A stretch of DNA of 64,000 bases. Origin: Salvia splendens (Eukaryota > Streptophyta > Magnoliopsida > Lamiales > Lamiaceae). The first letter of the stretch is position 1; each line of letters begins with the position of its first letter. The notes under the pieces were generated by a model that made no database searches, was not told the DNA's origin, and saw nothing but the letters and a program-made list of their open reading frames with translations. Where the stretch lies: assembly GCF_004379255.2 (NCBI RefSeq), contig NC_056050.1:14749514-14813513 (forward strand), in the 5' to 3' direction. Below, one piece after another: positions 23,415 through 34,359 of the stretch. A program made the translations under genes and the position numbers.

Positions 23415-23888
23415 TAGGGGTGGGTCTATACGAGATATCGTATCGAAAACATTGTATCGTATATCGTATCGAAAATATCGATATGAAAGAATTTCATATC
23501 GTTATCGTATCGAAAGTTTCGATATATCGAACTTTCGATATGGATAATATCAATATCGTTATTGTATCGATATTTCTATATATCGTACCGAAATTTGATA
23601 TATCGATATATCGAAATATCGATATCGTATCGAATACCTGTATATCGAAAATTATAATTTCAAATATGTTTCAATATATACAATATATTCGAATATTCGA
23701 TATAAAATGATATATAAAACGATATATTGCGATATAAGAAAATTCATATCGTTATCGTATCGAAAACTTACGATACGGTATCGTTTCGTATCGAAAATTA
23801 CGATATATCGAAAATCCGATAATTTTTCGATATTTTTCAATACGATACGAGCGATATATCATTTTTTCAATATTTTTCCCCAGCCCTA
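23415..23888. mobile_element. hAT MITE (474 bp) nested in Harbinger-type element 2
   Basis: Ends TAGGGGTGGG and, inverted, TAGGGCTGGG; 8-bp duplication GTTGCAGG at 23407-23414 and 23889-23896. Element 1 has the uninterrupted GTTGCAGG site at the equivalent position (inverted, near 18085), which proves the insertion. The body consists largely of TATCGTATCGAAA-type motifs. Confidence 0.9.
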
Positions 23889-24005
23889 GTTGCAGGTGCT
23901 GTCTCTTAGTTAAGAGATGGAGTGAAAAGTACAGTGGGGCCCATGAATAGTTAAAAGATGAGACGGTTAAGAGACGGATAAGAAACAGCATTACGGATGG
24001 CCTAA

Positions 24006-25080
24006 TTCCTCCTCTATTCCTCTCTCTGCTGTCCTTCCCCCTTCCCTCTCTCTCCCCTGCATCTTCTTCCTCCATACGCGGCTGCTCTCTTTGGAAAAAC
24101 CCAAATATAGTATAGGTGAATCTGGGAGGACAGCGACAGCGGAGCGGTGGCTTGGCTTATTATGTTATCTCCATCCTTGTTTCTATTTCATCACCTCAGA
24201 TTTTCGCATCCTTCTTTCGTTATATAATTCCAAAAAAAATATTTTACTAATATTAATATGAGTTAGAACTTCCCAAATTGTTTAAATACACACGGGTCAA
24301 ACTCAGTTTCATAAAATTCTTTCATTCGTAACAGGGCATGCACAGTAGCGACTACCAAAGTTCCGTTGGGTTTTAACAATTGTACATAAAAAAATCCGGT
24401 GATGCACAATTATATAGAAAAATATAAAACAAAAAATATCAACAAAATTATTAATGTGTCAATAAAAATAATACAATTCACAATTTTACAATTTTTATTA
24501 AGACTATATTAATTAGTTATTAATTTAATATAAAATAATAATTGTTATTATTATTATTATTATATAATATTATATGATTCATAATTTAAATAATTATACT
24601 ATAATTATTTATTATTTACTTACTAGTTTTTAGTATTATAATAATTAAATATAATTATAACTATAATTATAATTAAGTATATTTGAATGATATTAAAAAA
24701 TAAATTAATTATTAATTTATAACATCAAAATAATAAAATTAATATTGATAAGTAATAATAGTGTTAAGAGTGAGGAGAATGAGAATATATTATAATATCA
24801 CTTTTGGTACTAGTTTTGTGTATGCCCAAAATATCTTCTATAACACTAATGGAAAAATGTATTTATTTAGAGGACGAAAATCGCATCAGGTATAAAAAAT
24901 GTGATTTATAAGTACTAAAAATGATATAAAATAAAGATCAAATACTATTTATGTGGGAAAGTGCTGAGTTATATACATTAAACTGCTGAGCGATGGTGCT
25001 CGCATATCATTTTCCACGTAGAGGTTTATCATTTCCACGTAGATCTTTAAATATCTTTATTTAAAAATGGAGTTATAATG
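24006..25080. other. AT-rich intergenic region
   Basis: No gene is recognised. 24010-24180 is pyrimidine/GC-richer and could be a leader or promoter. 24480-24740 is extremely AT-rich with ATTATTATT runs. Confidence 0.4.
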
Positions 25081-25082
25081 TA

Positions 25083-25344
25083 CTCCCTCCGTTTCACTAT
25101 AGTTGAGTCATTTTTCCATTTTGAGAAGTTTCTTCATAGTTGAGTCATTTCCATATATGGTAACTTTTTTCTCTTACATACTTTACTTTCTCTTATTTTA
25201 TTCTCTCTATTTTATTCACTTTATACTTTATTCTCTCTACTTTTTCTTCTCTCTTACTTTTTAACTATTTATTTAACACATCCAACATCTTTTTTAGACT
25301 CCGTGCCCAAAAGTTACACCTCAACGGTTGTGAAACGGAGGGAG
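25083..25344. mobile_element. Stowaway-type MITE (262 bp)
   Basis: TA duplication at both ends, and inverted repeats CTCCCTCCGTTTCACTATAG / CTCCCTCCGTTTCACAACCG. Typical Tc1/mariner-derived Stowaway structure. Confidence 0.85.
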
Positions 25345-25429
25345 TATTGGTAGTTGATGGAGGTATAAAATAGGATGGTTATACTACCCTACCCCTACCC
25401 CTACCCCTACCCATCTTCTTACATAAAAT

Positions 25430-25540
25430 GTAGTAGTTCAATGGTTTTTTGTTGGATTTATAACTAAGATGTCTAGGATTCAATCCTTAACAAAAACATA
25501 TTTTTTGCCCGTAGGGGTGTAGCGCAATTGGCAACTGACG
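25430..25540 (+). repeat. tRNA-like (possible SINE) sequence in the DUF300 upstream region
   Basis: TAGTTCAATGG (near 25434) and GGATTCAATCC (near 25470) resemble Pol III A and B boxes. A second A-box-like TAGCGCAATTGG lies near 25519 without a clear B box. A tRNA-derived SINE head is possible but not proven. Confidence 0.3.
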
Positions 25541-25550
25541 GGCAGATCTA

Positions 25551-25710
25551 ATGAAAGGAAAACATAGAGACGTGTCACCTTTGTTGAGACGTGTTGATAT
25601 TCTGCATGCTTCTATCTCTGCGACTAATCCCACTGGATCTACTTCACCTCCCTTTTCCAATCCATTTTTCGCAATTGTTAATGCTTCCATAGATTACCCC
25701 AATTCCAACA
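25551..25710 (+). promoter_or_regulatory. Probable 5' leader exon with uORF, DUF300 gene
   Basis: An ATG at 25551 opens a frame that runs to an excellent splice donor (CA/GTAAGT) at 25710/25711. Joining to the acceptor before 26058 puts a TGA in frame almost at once. The segment is therefore more likely an untranslated exon with an upstream ORF than a coding exon. Inference from splice signals only. Confidence 0.4.
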
Positions 25711-26095
25711 GTAAGTACGCACACCATTTATTTGTTTTCGCATTCTCGTCTTCTCGCTTCGTTTCGGTATTGCATTTTGTAAATAAGTGAGATTTGGAGG
25801 AGATTTTGAAATAGAGGGTTCTACAAGGGGCTTTTTCCAATCCCTAGCTAGAATTACGATTGGAGAATGATATGATGATAATTACTCAATTTTCCTTCTC
25901 TTTTCCTCTAATTTCGAATTCCTTTTTTGTTTTCTCTCCATTGTATGTTGGAGAAGTGAGTTCGTGATTTTCTGCTGATTGATTTTGTTTTTTTTGCTCA
26001 TACTCTCTACTCATTTGTCAATCATAATTTGTTTGTATTGGATTCTCGTATTGGCAGATTGAATTTGAAATTGCATAGCAGAAGATGCAAGTGGA

Positions 26096-29000
26096 ATGGA
26101 ATTCTACTTGTTTGTGTATCGAGACATTTATACAGATCTTTACTGGCCAGCACTATGCCTTGCTGCCTGCTTTGTTTCTGTAGCATTGCTTCTTTCACTT
26201 CTCCTAACTTTCCAGCATCTCCGCTGGTACACCAGACCTTCGGTTAGTCTCACCTGCAACGTGTTTATCTTAATTGCTCCATTCTGTCATATTCAGGATC
26301 CATTGTTTACTAACATAGATTGAAATTTTTGGGATGTCTATAAACCTTTGATATATTTTTTTCATGTATTTTAATCTATCTACGGTGTTTACGGTGTTCA
26401 ATTTCAGTAGTAGGAAGATTGATAAAGTAAATATGCTTTGCTAGTCCATTGCTTATCCTTCACGTGCTCAATAATATATACTCCTCAAAAGTAAATCCCC
26501 CCCTAAGAATATAAAAATCGTTTTTCAAATTTGGTCGACAGAAGCTGCAGAATTGGATTTTTCAATGGGAAATATCCTGCATTAATCATAGAGTAATACT
26601 GTTATAACTATGGTGGTATGTCTTATTTGGATGTAAATTTCCTCACTAATTCGTGCTAGTATTTCTCCAGGAGCAAAAATGGGTTGTTGCTGTTATCTTT
26701 ATAGTTCCAGTGTATGCAACCCAATCAGTAAGTGTATTCTTGGTTACTTGGTCTTAGTATTAATATTATTTTTTGTGGAAAAATGAGCATTATACTGTAG
26801 CACTATTCAGCATAGCCTTTCATGAAAGGAGGACATAACAAATTGGATCTGCAATACTTAAAATTGATTGAAGGATTAGTCCTTTAATCCTTTTACGATT
26901 ATCCTAACACTGAACAACCTATATAGTTTTCTTTTCATTTATCAGTAGGTGACATCAAAATTGGGAGAACGAACATATTTTGTGAGGAAGGACATACATT
27001 GTGAGAAAGGATACCTATTTTCAGACATTTGGCTGTGGATGAAAGCAGCTCCTAGGTTCAAATCGAATCCCACGATGGGCAAGAATTCTATTTTCTTGAG
27101 TGTACTTAATCTAACTGGGAATTTAGTAACTTTATATGTTAAGTGCAATTTCTCACGTTATCACAACACAGTAGGTTTCACGATAACCCAACAGCATAAA
27201 GGTATATATATTATGTACTATAACATGAGGATGCGCCCTATTATCGGTGCTTCGTACATGTTATGTTTTATTTATGATAGTTTGATAAATGATCTGTCTT
27301 TTCCAGATTGTGTCCTTGTGGAATGCAAACTTGTCCCTTGCCTGTGATATATTGAGAAATTGCTATGAAGCATTTGCTCTTTATGCATTTGGGAGCTACC
27401 TAGTTGCGTGCCTCGGTAAGGGATGCATATTCGGATGGCTGTAGATGTGAAAGATTCAGACAGGCTATTTTTCAGCTCTCTTTTGTCAACTATTTATTTT
27501 TCTTCGTTGTATTCTAATGTTCCAACAATTGTAATTTGGCAATTACATTGAAAACAAAAGGAAGATTTGGTTTTCAACTTTTAATACATATCAATTAAAA
27601 AAACTTCCATTTATTCATTTCAATGAAGAAAACTGATAGGATGCATAAGGATTATCAGTATTAATTTGCTCACATGAAATAACATTTGATAGGTGGTGAA
27701 CTGCAAGTCATGGAGATTCTTGAAGATGAAGCAAAGAAGCAACTTAGCAAGCCATTGCTCGAAAAGGAAAAGAGTTCACAACTACAACACGGGACATTTT
27801 GCAACTTTATCTTTCATCCATGCTTGCTTGGAAAGGAGTTGTTCTCTATAATAAGATTTGGTTTAGTACAATATGTAAATTCCCATGCTTATCCTTCTCT
27901 CAGTTATGGTTCTTCTATTTGAACATGCTTATAGTTTTGGACACTTGACAGATGATTTTGAAGACTTTTTGCGCACTCTTAGCACTTCTCCTTGAGCTCT
28001 GTGGAGTGTATGGTGACGGAGAATTTAAGTGGAACTGTGGGTATGTTTTTTATGTTTATAAACTTAATAAAGAAGCGAATAGTTAGAGTTTAATTAAATG
28101 GTTTATTTCTGGGTGCTTGGCCACTCACTTATTGATACTATTTGTTTTATATCAGGTACCCATATATAACAATAGTTTTGAATTTTAGCCAGATGTGGGC
28201 CTTGTATTGCCTCATCCAGTTTTACAATGTAACACACGGAAAACTCCAACCCATAAAACCGCTTGCAAAGTTTATAAGCTTCAAGGCTATTGTATTTGCA
28301 ACATGGTGGCAAGGTGTTGGCATTGTCCTGTTGTGCAATTTTGGTGCTCTGCCAAAGGAGAAAAAGTTTAAATCCGGGCTGCAGGATTTTATGATTTGCA
28401 CAGAGGTGAGCACCATGGCAATTCATGCTCATGCATCTTAGTAACTGCTATGTGCTACTTCAACAACATTTTAGCATTTCTTTAATACTATATTAATTTT
28501 GTAGTAGATCTTATGTTCATTGCTTTTTTTTGGCTTTTTTCAGTAAATATAGCTTCTGTTCCTTTTTCTCTTTGACAGATGGCAATTGCAGCTGTAGCTC
28601 ACATATTTGTCTTCTCAGCAAAACCCTATCATTTTGTACCGGCATCAAGCTATGGGAAGGTTACCACCGAAGAGACAACTCCTGTAGTTGAGATACATGA
28701 AAGTGATAAAGAAGAAGAGGCAGTTGTCGAGAAAACAGAAACCACGGTCGAGGCACCCGGAACAAATATAACAGAAAGCGTTCAGGATATTGTCGTTGAA
28801 GGAGGCCATAAGGTCAGGTTTTCCATTACCCATTCAATTCATGAATCATGAAACATTTACATAGGCGAACTTCGTCTGTTTGCAAACATAGATGTTGATG
28901 TAGGTTGTCAATTTTGAGACGCAGGTTGTGAAGGACGTCGTGCTAACTATCAGCCAGGCGATTGAGCCAGTGCATGATGGGATGACAAAGATCCAGGAGA

Positions 29001-29104
29001 CGTTCCATCATATCTCAGTGTCGTCACCATCGGGTAGTAAAGATGAGCTGCCGCTGGTGAGGGAGCACTACAAGAATATCATAAAGGAACCCGAACCCGA
29101 CTGA
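26096..29104 (+). CDS. DUF300 / LAZ1-type (TMEM184, Ost-alpha-like) membrane protein
   Basis: Eight coding exons join in phase: 26096-26242, 26671-26727, 27307-27415, 27693-27874, 27952-28040, 28156-28405, 28579-28812 and 28925-29104, giving 415 residues. The family (PF03619) has about seven membrane spans; Arabidopsis LAZ1 is tied to tonoplast trafficking, brassinosteroid signalling and cell death. Visible landmarks: an N-terminal span (about 15-38), VVAVIFIVPVYATQS, the hallmark LRNCYEAFALYAFGSYLVACLGGE, GLVQYMILKT, LELCGVYGDGEFKW, YPYITIVLNFSQMWALYCL, KPLAKFISFKAIVFATWWQG and an acidic soluble tail with a conserved SVQDIV--GG motif. The N-terminus is short but begins at a plausible Met just before the first span. 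No disruption is seen. Which LAZ1 homologue it is cannot be decided here. Confidence 0.93.
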
Positions 29105-29773
29105 GCAAACCGTAAGTACTGGCTATAGATATCCCACGTTAATACTACAAGCTAATGTCTGTTTAGAGCAATGCCAGAAAAGCCGCCTTCTTGGCAATGA
29201 ACAGCATTTGGTTTGGATAGTTTGCATGCAGTAAGTGTGGAACTCAACTGTGAGGTTTACAATGTACTCCTTTGTTACACGAATATATTTTATTTATTGA
29301 TTAGAAATTAGTAGTGCGATCATGTTTTTTCTTCTTATGAAACCTTATACTAATACCCAAAGATCGATTTATTTATTAAAGGAAACTGTTGAATGAGAAA
29401 AATACAAGAACACAGGATCTCCATGCCCGTTTCGTTTCATTTCATTTCATTTTGTCTCTGCGATATTATTTGTGGAATCATTGCCAAAATCAGTGATATT
29501 TTATTTGAGATTTAAAAAAAAAATCCAGTTCACAATTATAATGAAAATTCAGCATAGTGTTTAAATAATTCACTTTAAAAACTAATTATAATTCACAATT
29601 TTAATAATAAAATAAATAAAACTCCCTCAAGTATCAATAGCGTCGGTTGGATTTGGCAACTATAATTGAACCACAATATAGATAACACTAAAATCCAAAT
29701 TATATTTCAAAATTTCATCAAAGATGCAATTAGAATAAGATATGTACACACAACACATATAATTGATAATGTA
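29105..29773. other. 3' flank of the DUF300 gene
   Basis: Probable 3' untranslated region to about 29300, then AT-rich intergenic DNA with no gene seen. Confidence 0.4.
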
Positions 29774-29854
29774 CTCCTTCCGTACTAGAATGACTCTACT
29801 ATGATACAACTTCTGAAAATAAAAAAGTAACTTAACCATAATAGAACAGGAGGA
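29774..29854. mobile_element. Short degenerate Stowaway-like MITE
   Basis: TA followed by CTCCTTCCGTACTAG at the left, and a worn inverted copy ending CAGGAGGA at the right. About 80 bp, internally deleted. Confidence 0.4.
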
Positions 29855-30047
29855 ATAATAGAGTGGCTTACAAATTTCCCAAATTCTGAAAGTTGCAGTA
29901 ATCAAACTTGCATACTAGTAGTAGTAGGAGTACTTTCTAAAAATTTCGTGTAACACAAAAATATGATTACGCTTCATTTCTATTTTTAACTCAAAAAAAA
30001 GATATACCCTTAAAAAATACTAGTATTATGCTTCATTTTTAATAATA

Positions 30048-30313
30048 CTCTCTCCATGTCCAAAGAGTATGAACAATAAGTTCAGCACAAGTTTTAATAA
30101 ATAAGAGGAAAGTAAGAGAGAAGACAGTGGAAATAATATTAGTGGAGAGTGAGGTCCACGTTATTATAACGGTATAAGTTGTTAATGGTAATAGTTTAAG
30201 TTGTAAATAAAATAATGTGTAGGGGTAATATGTTGTTTGAATTTTTCAAAATTGGAAAGTTTTAGGGACTGATGAAAAAAGAAATAGTTCATACTCTTTG
30301 GGGACGGAGGAAG
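30048..30313. mobile_element. Stowaway-type MITE (266 bp)
   Basis: TA duplications flank CTCTCTCCATGTCCAAAGAG and, inverted, CTTCCTCCGTCCCCAAAGAG. Confidence 0.75.
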
Positions 30314-30820
30314 TATATATATATACAAACATTGTATATTAGGTTGCCCGTATCCTAATAAAATACTATAAACCTGCATTTTTACTGCACATACATAATA
30401 TTAGTCTAAAAATTAGTAGTGTAAATTTAAATATCCATTTCAATGAATTTTCTAATTTTCTTGCATTAGTTGATATTTTAAAATGTCTGAATACAAGAAA
30501 TTTAAAAAAATTATAGTTATAAATAAGTCATATTTTAAATCATCGCTAAGTTTCTTAAAAGAAATAATAAGTGGGAGAAACACCTTATTTTAAACAAATC
30601 CAAAATTATTATACATATTATACAAATACAGTATATTATTAGTGTTAATATTTTCACCTTTTAAGATAAATAAAACTATAAAATATCAATAAAATTAATT
30701 TTAATTTAAAATAAATATACAAACTTTACAAAATAAAGTAGTAAATATTTAGATCTCGTAAAATACACAAAGGTAACATATTTAAAATATAAAAGTAATA
30801 GGTAGTGATAAAATTTAAAT

Positions 30821-31003
30821 ATAAACTCCAAACTATAATCTGAAGCGTTAGAAAAAGTCAACAGATGACAAAATAACAACAATAAAAAATGTCAGCACAG
30901 TGTCAACACAGCATCAACCGTTGACACAGTGTTGACATTTTTTGTTATTATTTTGTCTGTTTACATTTTTAAACTGTCCAGATCATACTTTGGAGTTTGT
31001 ATG
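30821..31003. mobile_element. Fold-back MITE (about 183 bp)
   Basis: The left half (ATAAACTCCAAACTATAATC...GACAAAATAACAAC...GTGTCAAC) is the inverted copy of the right half, meeting around 30910. The element can fold into one long hairpin. Exact duplications were not identified. Confidence 0.6.
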
Positions 31004-31094
31004 ATTTTTAGAGTTTGCATTTGATTACGTCCCTAAAAGTAATAAACCCAAAACTTTGTGACAAAATGCATCACCAAAAAACCTTGTACTTGTA

Positions 31095-31295
31095 CTCCAT
31101 CTGTCCCACCGAAAATGACTCACTTACTTTTTTAGTTTGTCTCATCCAAGATAACTCATTACTAAAAATTGAAACCTCTTTATCTCTACTTTATTTCCCC
31201 ATTTACTTTATTTTCTCCACATAACACACAAAATAAAACTGCATAGAATCTCGTGCCGCCCAAAGAATGTGTCATCTTCTTTGGGACGAAGGGAG
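31095..31295. mobile_element. Stowaway-type MITE (201 bp)
   Basis: TA duplications flank CTCCATCTGTCCCACCGAAA and, inverted, CTCCCTTCGTCCCAAAGAAG. Confidence 0.75.
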
Positions 31296-31368
31296 TAACA
31301 GCCTTTTGAAATAAACCCAAGTCATCGTTGACACTTGAAATAAACCCAAGTAACAACCTTTGGGACGG

Positions 31369-31515
31369 AGCCTGCAATGGCGGCGAGCAGACCGGCGAGC
31401 GCTCGCGGATTTTTTCACCGAAATGGAGCTTGCCGGTTACAATGGTTCGGCGAGCGAACCAGCGAGCACCGGAGATCGGCTAGCCGGTCCGCTCTCCGCC
31501 ATTGTGGATGCTCTA
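31369..31515. mobile_element. Harbinger-like MITE fragment (147 bp)
   Basis: GC-rich insert with ends GAGCCTGCAATGGCGG and, inverted, GAGCATCCACAATGGCGG, like the GAGCATCNGCAA termini of other Harbinger-type copies here. TAA follows the right end but no TAA precedes the left, so the left flank may be rearranged. Confidence 0.5.
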
Positions 31516-32803
31516 AAACACAAACAGAAAATGAGATGGTATACCTTTTGATTCTGCAATTTGACTCATCCATAGTATGAATAGTAACGAATAACTCTAT
31601 CAAAATATTTTGCTAACATTTTACTAAAGATTAGTAGTACATAGGTATTTTCTCTTTAAAGGTTGATTCGAGCCTCTGTGATCTCATGGCCAGCTCTGCT
31701 CTGGCTTGACCGCGTCCATCATTTTTACCAGTTGTAGCTCCTTCCCTTCTTCATAGAACGCGATACTGCTGAATCCTGGGTTCGTCTCATTAAATCTGCG
31801 CAAATAATATTTCATTCCATGTATCGGGAATACCAGTGCAAGCAATCCTGCGCACCGGCTGTGGCTTTAATGGCTGTACCGGGATGGATATATGGTCCTC
31901 GTCTCTCAACTCGGACAAAGCAGTAATGTCAAGAAGCTTAACACCCGTTCCCCTGCAGCAACAGGATCACTAGAGTCGTCTTTTAGAACTTCTTTTCCAC
32001 CGGAAAGTGGCGTTGTATTTGCACTAAGTTTTCCCCTGTTCCAGTGGTGTCCTGTATTCAGGACAAGTACATCAAATTTATGAAGATATTGCCGTAAAAA
32101 TGCAGGGGGGCGATCTAGGTGCATCGGGAACCGACCCTTTAATAGGTTCCAAATCACAGAGACTAGCTGACCATTAGTAATGGATGGTTGTGTTTGTAAT
32201 GGGGAACCGATAAGCCCATCCATCTGGTCTTACAGCATGACGAGCCTTAACATGACGAGCTCTTTCTTCCCCAACTGTTACCATGCACATGAGAGACTGG
32301 AACTGTTGTCGACCCAGTGAATCCCCAATGAAAGCTAAAGTTTTATCCTGCATTCTGCAAGCAATACAAGTGCTAGAATTTACGCTATGACATGGCAATG
32401 AAACACGAAAATTAAATATTAGATTATGCGACATCTGCAGACTTTGCTGAAAAACCATCTGAGGTTGGAGCTGAAAACGCATATCAATATATATTTACAG
32501 ACAAACGTAAAGCACCCAACACTTCTAGCTAAACAGAGCCCACATAGGTGACAACCATTGCTTGCAACCAAATCCAGAATACAACGGACGATTATCATCA
32601 ATAACCCATTTACCTTTGGCATAATTGCAACCTAAAATAATTAAGATGGGTTAGCTAAAATGAAAACAACGTTCTTTATGTCATGACATGAATATCATAT
32701 CTAAAATAAGATTGTTACAGGTAAAGGGAGAAAGCACAATACACCAATTGAACTTAGAACCAAGGGACAGTTCAAGAAATATATTAAGTTGAAAACAGTT
32801 ACA

Positions 32804-32991
32804 CTCCCTCTGTCACACTTTCCTTTTTATTTTATCCCATAAAAGATGTCACATTTCATTTCTTGGAAAATGCTTCCTCTCACATTAATATAAATATACT
32901 ATTTTCTCTCTCCACCTAACACACAAAACAACTATCACCTAAAATCTCGTGTCAATCCCCAAGTGTTCCATCTATTATGGGACGGAGGGAG
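32804..32991. mobile_element. Stowaway-type MITE (188 bp) in the TBL intron
   Basis: CTCCCTCTGTCACACTTTCC at the left; inverted CTCCCTCCGTCCCATAATAG followed by TA at the right. Confidence 0.7.
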
Positions 32992-33125
32992 TAGTATATT
33001 TTATCTTTTACCACTTTTCTTTTACTTTGCAGGAATGCCTACTATATCCAAAGAACAATCACTCTTATACTATGTAAACAAAAAAGTTTTGTTGTCTGCT
33101 GTATCCCCTTTCTTTGATTGCATAC

Positions 33126-34104
33126 TGTAGGGATCAGATTACTCGGGGTTCACTAATTACGGAGACCTCTTTTTATATGACAGAGACTGAGATGGCTAAT
33201 CTCAGAAGGTACAAGCCAAGTACAACACCAAATATTACAAACAAGAACAATTCAAGGAGTACAAGAATTGGTAGACTAAACCCTAATCTATTACAAGACT
33301 TAACCTCTTGCAATAGTACCAGGCTTCTCACCACAATTCACCTGCACACTCAAGAAATCAGTTAGTAATATAAGGAACAGATCCAGAATGGATCTAAAAC
33401 TGTAAACACAAAAACAGAACACAAGGAACAGAGAAATGGCTCAGGTCGCAACCACGACTACACCAGGACCAAGGACCTCCTCCGTCCTATCCAACAAGTC
33501 ACAAGGGAGCACCGTGGAACCAATCTAAACCCCGAGCTAGGGTTACCCGACTGCTACCACTTACAGCCACCTCACGCCACAGATCTGACTCAATCACAGC
33601 CACAAGGCCTCAAGAACCCTCGGATCTCACGGATCTAAGAAACCAACCGATAAACCTCCCAGAAATCACACAGGGACAAACTCAACCGTTCGAACTCACT
33701 CAAATCTCCAGATCAACGCAGAGGTTGAGAGATAACACTCGATCCTCACCAAAAAGAAGAGATCGAAGCCATCGGAGAAGAAAATCGGCCAGAGTTTCAG
33801 AGAGAGAGAGAGAGTTTCTTAGAGAGAAGGCAGAGCGAAAGCTCGAGAAGAGATAGAGAGAATAGTGAATCGAATGAGTGAGTGAAGAGTTGAGAGTCGA
33901 TTAAAGACTCAGAGAAAACACACCTCACGATCCAACGGCTCAGCGCCATAATCCGGGTGAAGATGACACGTGGCAGCCATCGGGTAATCGCTCCATAAGT
34001 AATGGGCCAAGAAGAGTTGGACTAATTACACTTAGAACGGGCCATCAATTAAAACGGCCCAGCCGAATTAATTCCAAGCCCAAAAGGTGGTCCATAATTC
34101 CACA
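33126..34104 (-). repeat. 3' LTR of the Copia element
   Basis: 979 bp. On the minus strand it begins TGTGGAATTATGG and ends GATCCCTACA. Purine-rich GGTGGAGTA (34105-34113, minus strand) next to it is the likely polypurine tract. Confidence 0.95.
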
Positions 34105-34359
34105 TACTCCACCTTGGACTACCTTTGGTAAACAGAGGAGAGCCTTGGTCATCGTGTTGCTTCATCACAGCCTACAAGGTTAGAACAAGACACCAAAGAG
34201 GCAGAGCTCATTAGTCAAGAACTAACCAGGTTGCCTAACAAGACACCAAAGAGACAAAGCTCATTAGTTAAGTAGGTCTTTAACTTTGCCTTGGGATTCC
34301 AGTAGACCAAGGTCTAGAGGACCAACAAGGTCTTCCCCCGGGACATGCACATGTACATG

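Larger units (their letters stand above)
21605..24002. mobile_element. PIF/Harbinger-type non-autonomous element 2 (2398 bp)
   Basis: TAA duplications flank it (21602-21604 and 24003-24005), with ends GAGCACCCGCAACGC and, inverted, GGCCATCCGTAATGC. Its gene runs on the plus strand, head to head with element 1. A 474-bp hAT MITE is nested near its right side. It is AT-rich outside the gene and has no transposase. Confidence 0.85.

Noticed and set aside
25382..25415. CTACCC repeats as an interstitial telomere tract
   Set aside because: The unit is CTACCC/CCCTAC over only about 30 bp, not the plant CCCTAAA telomere repeat.
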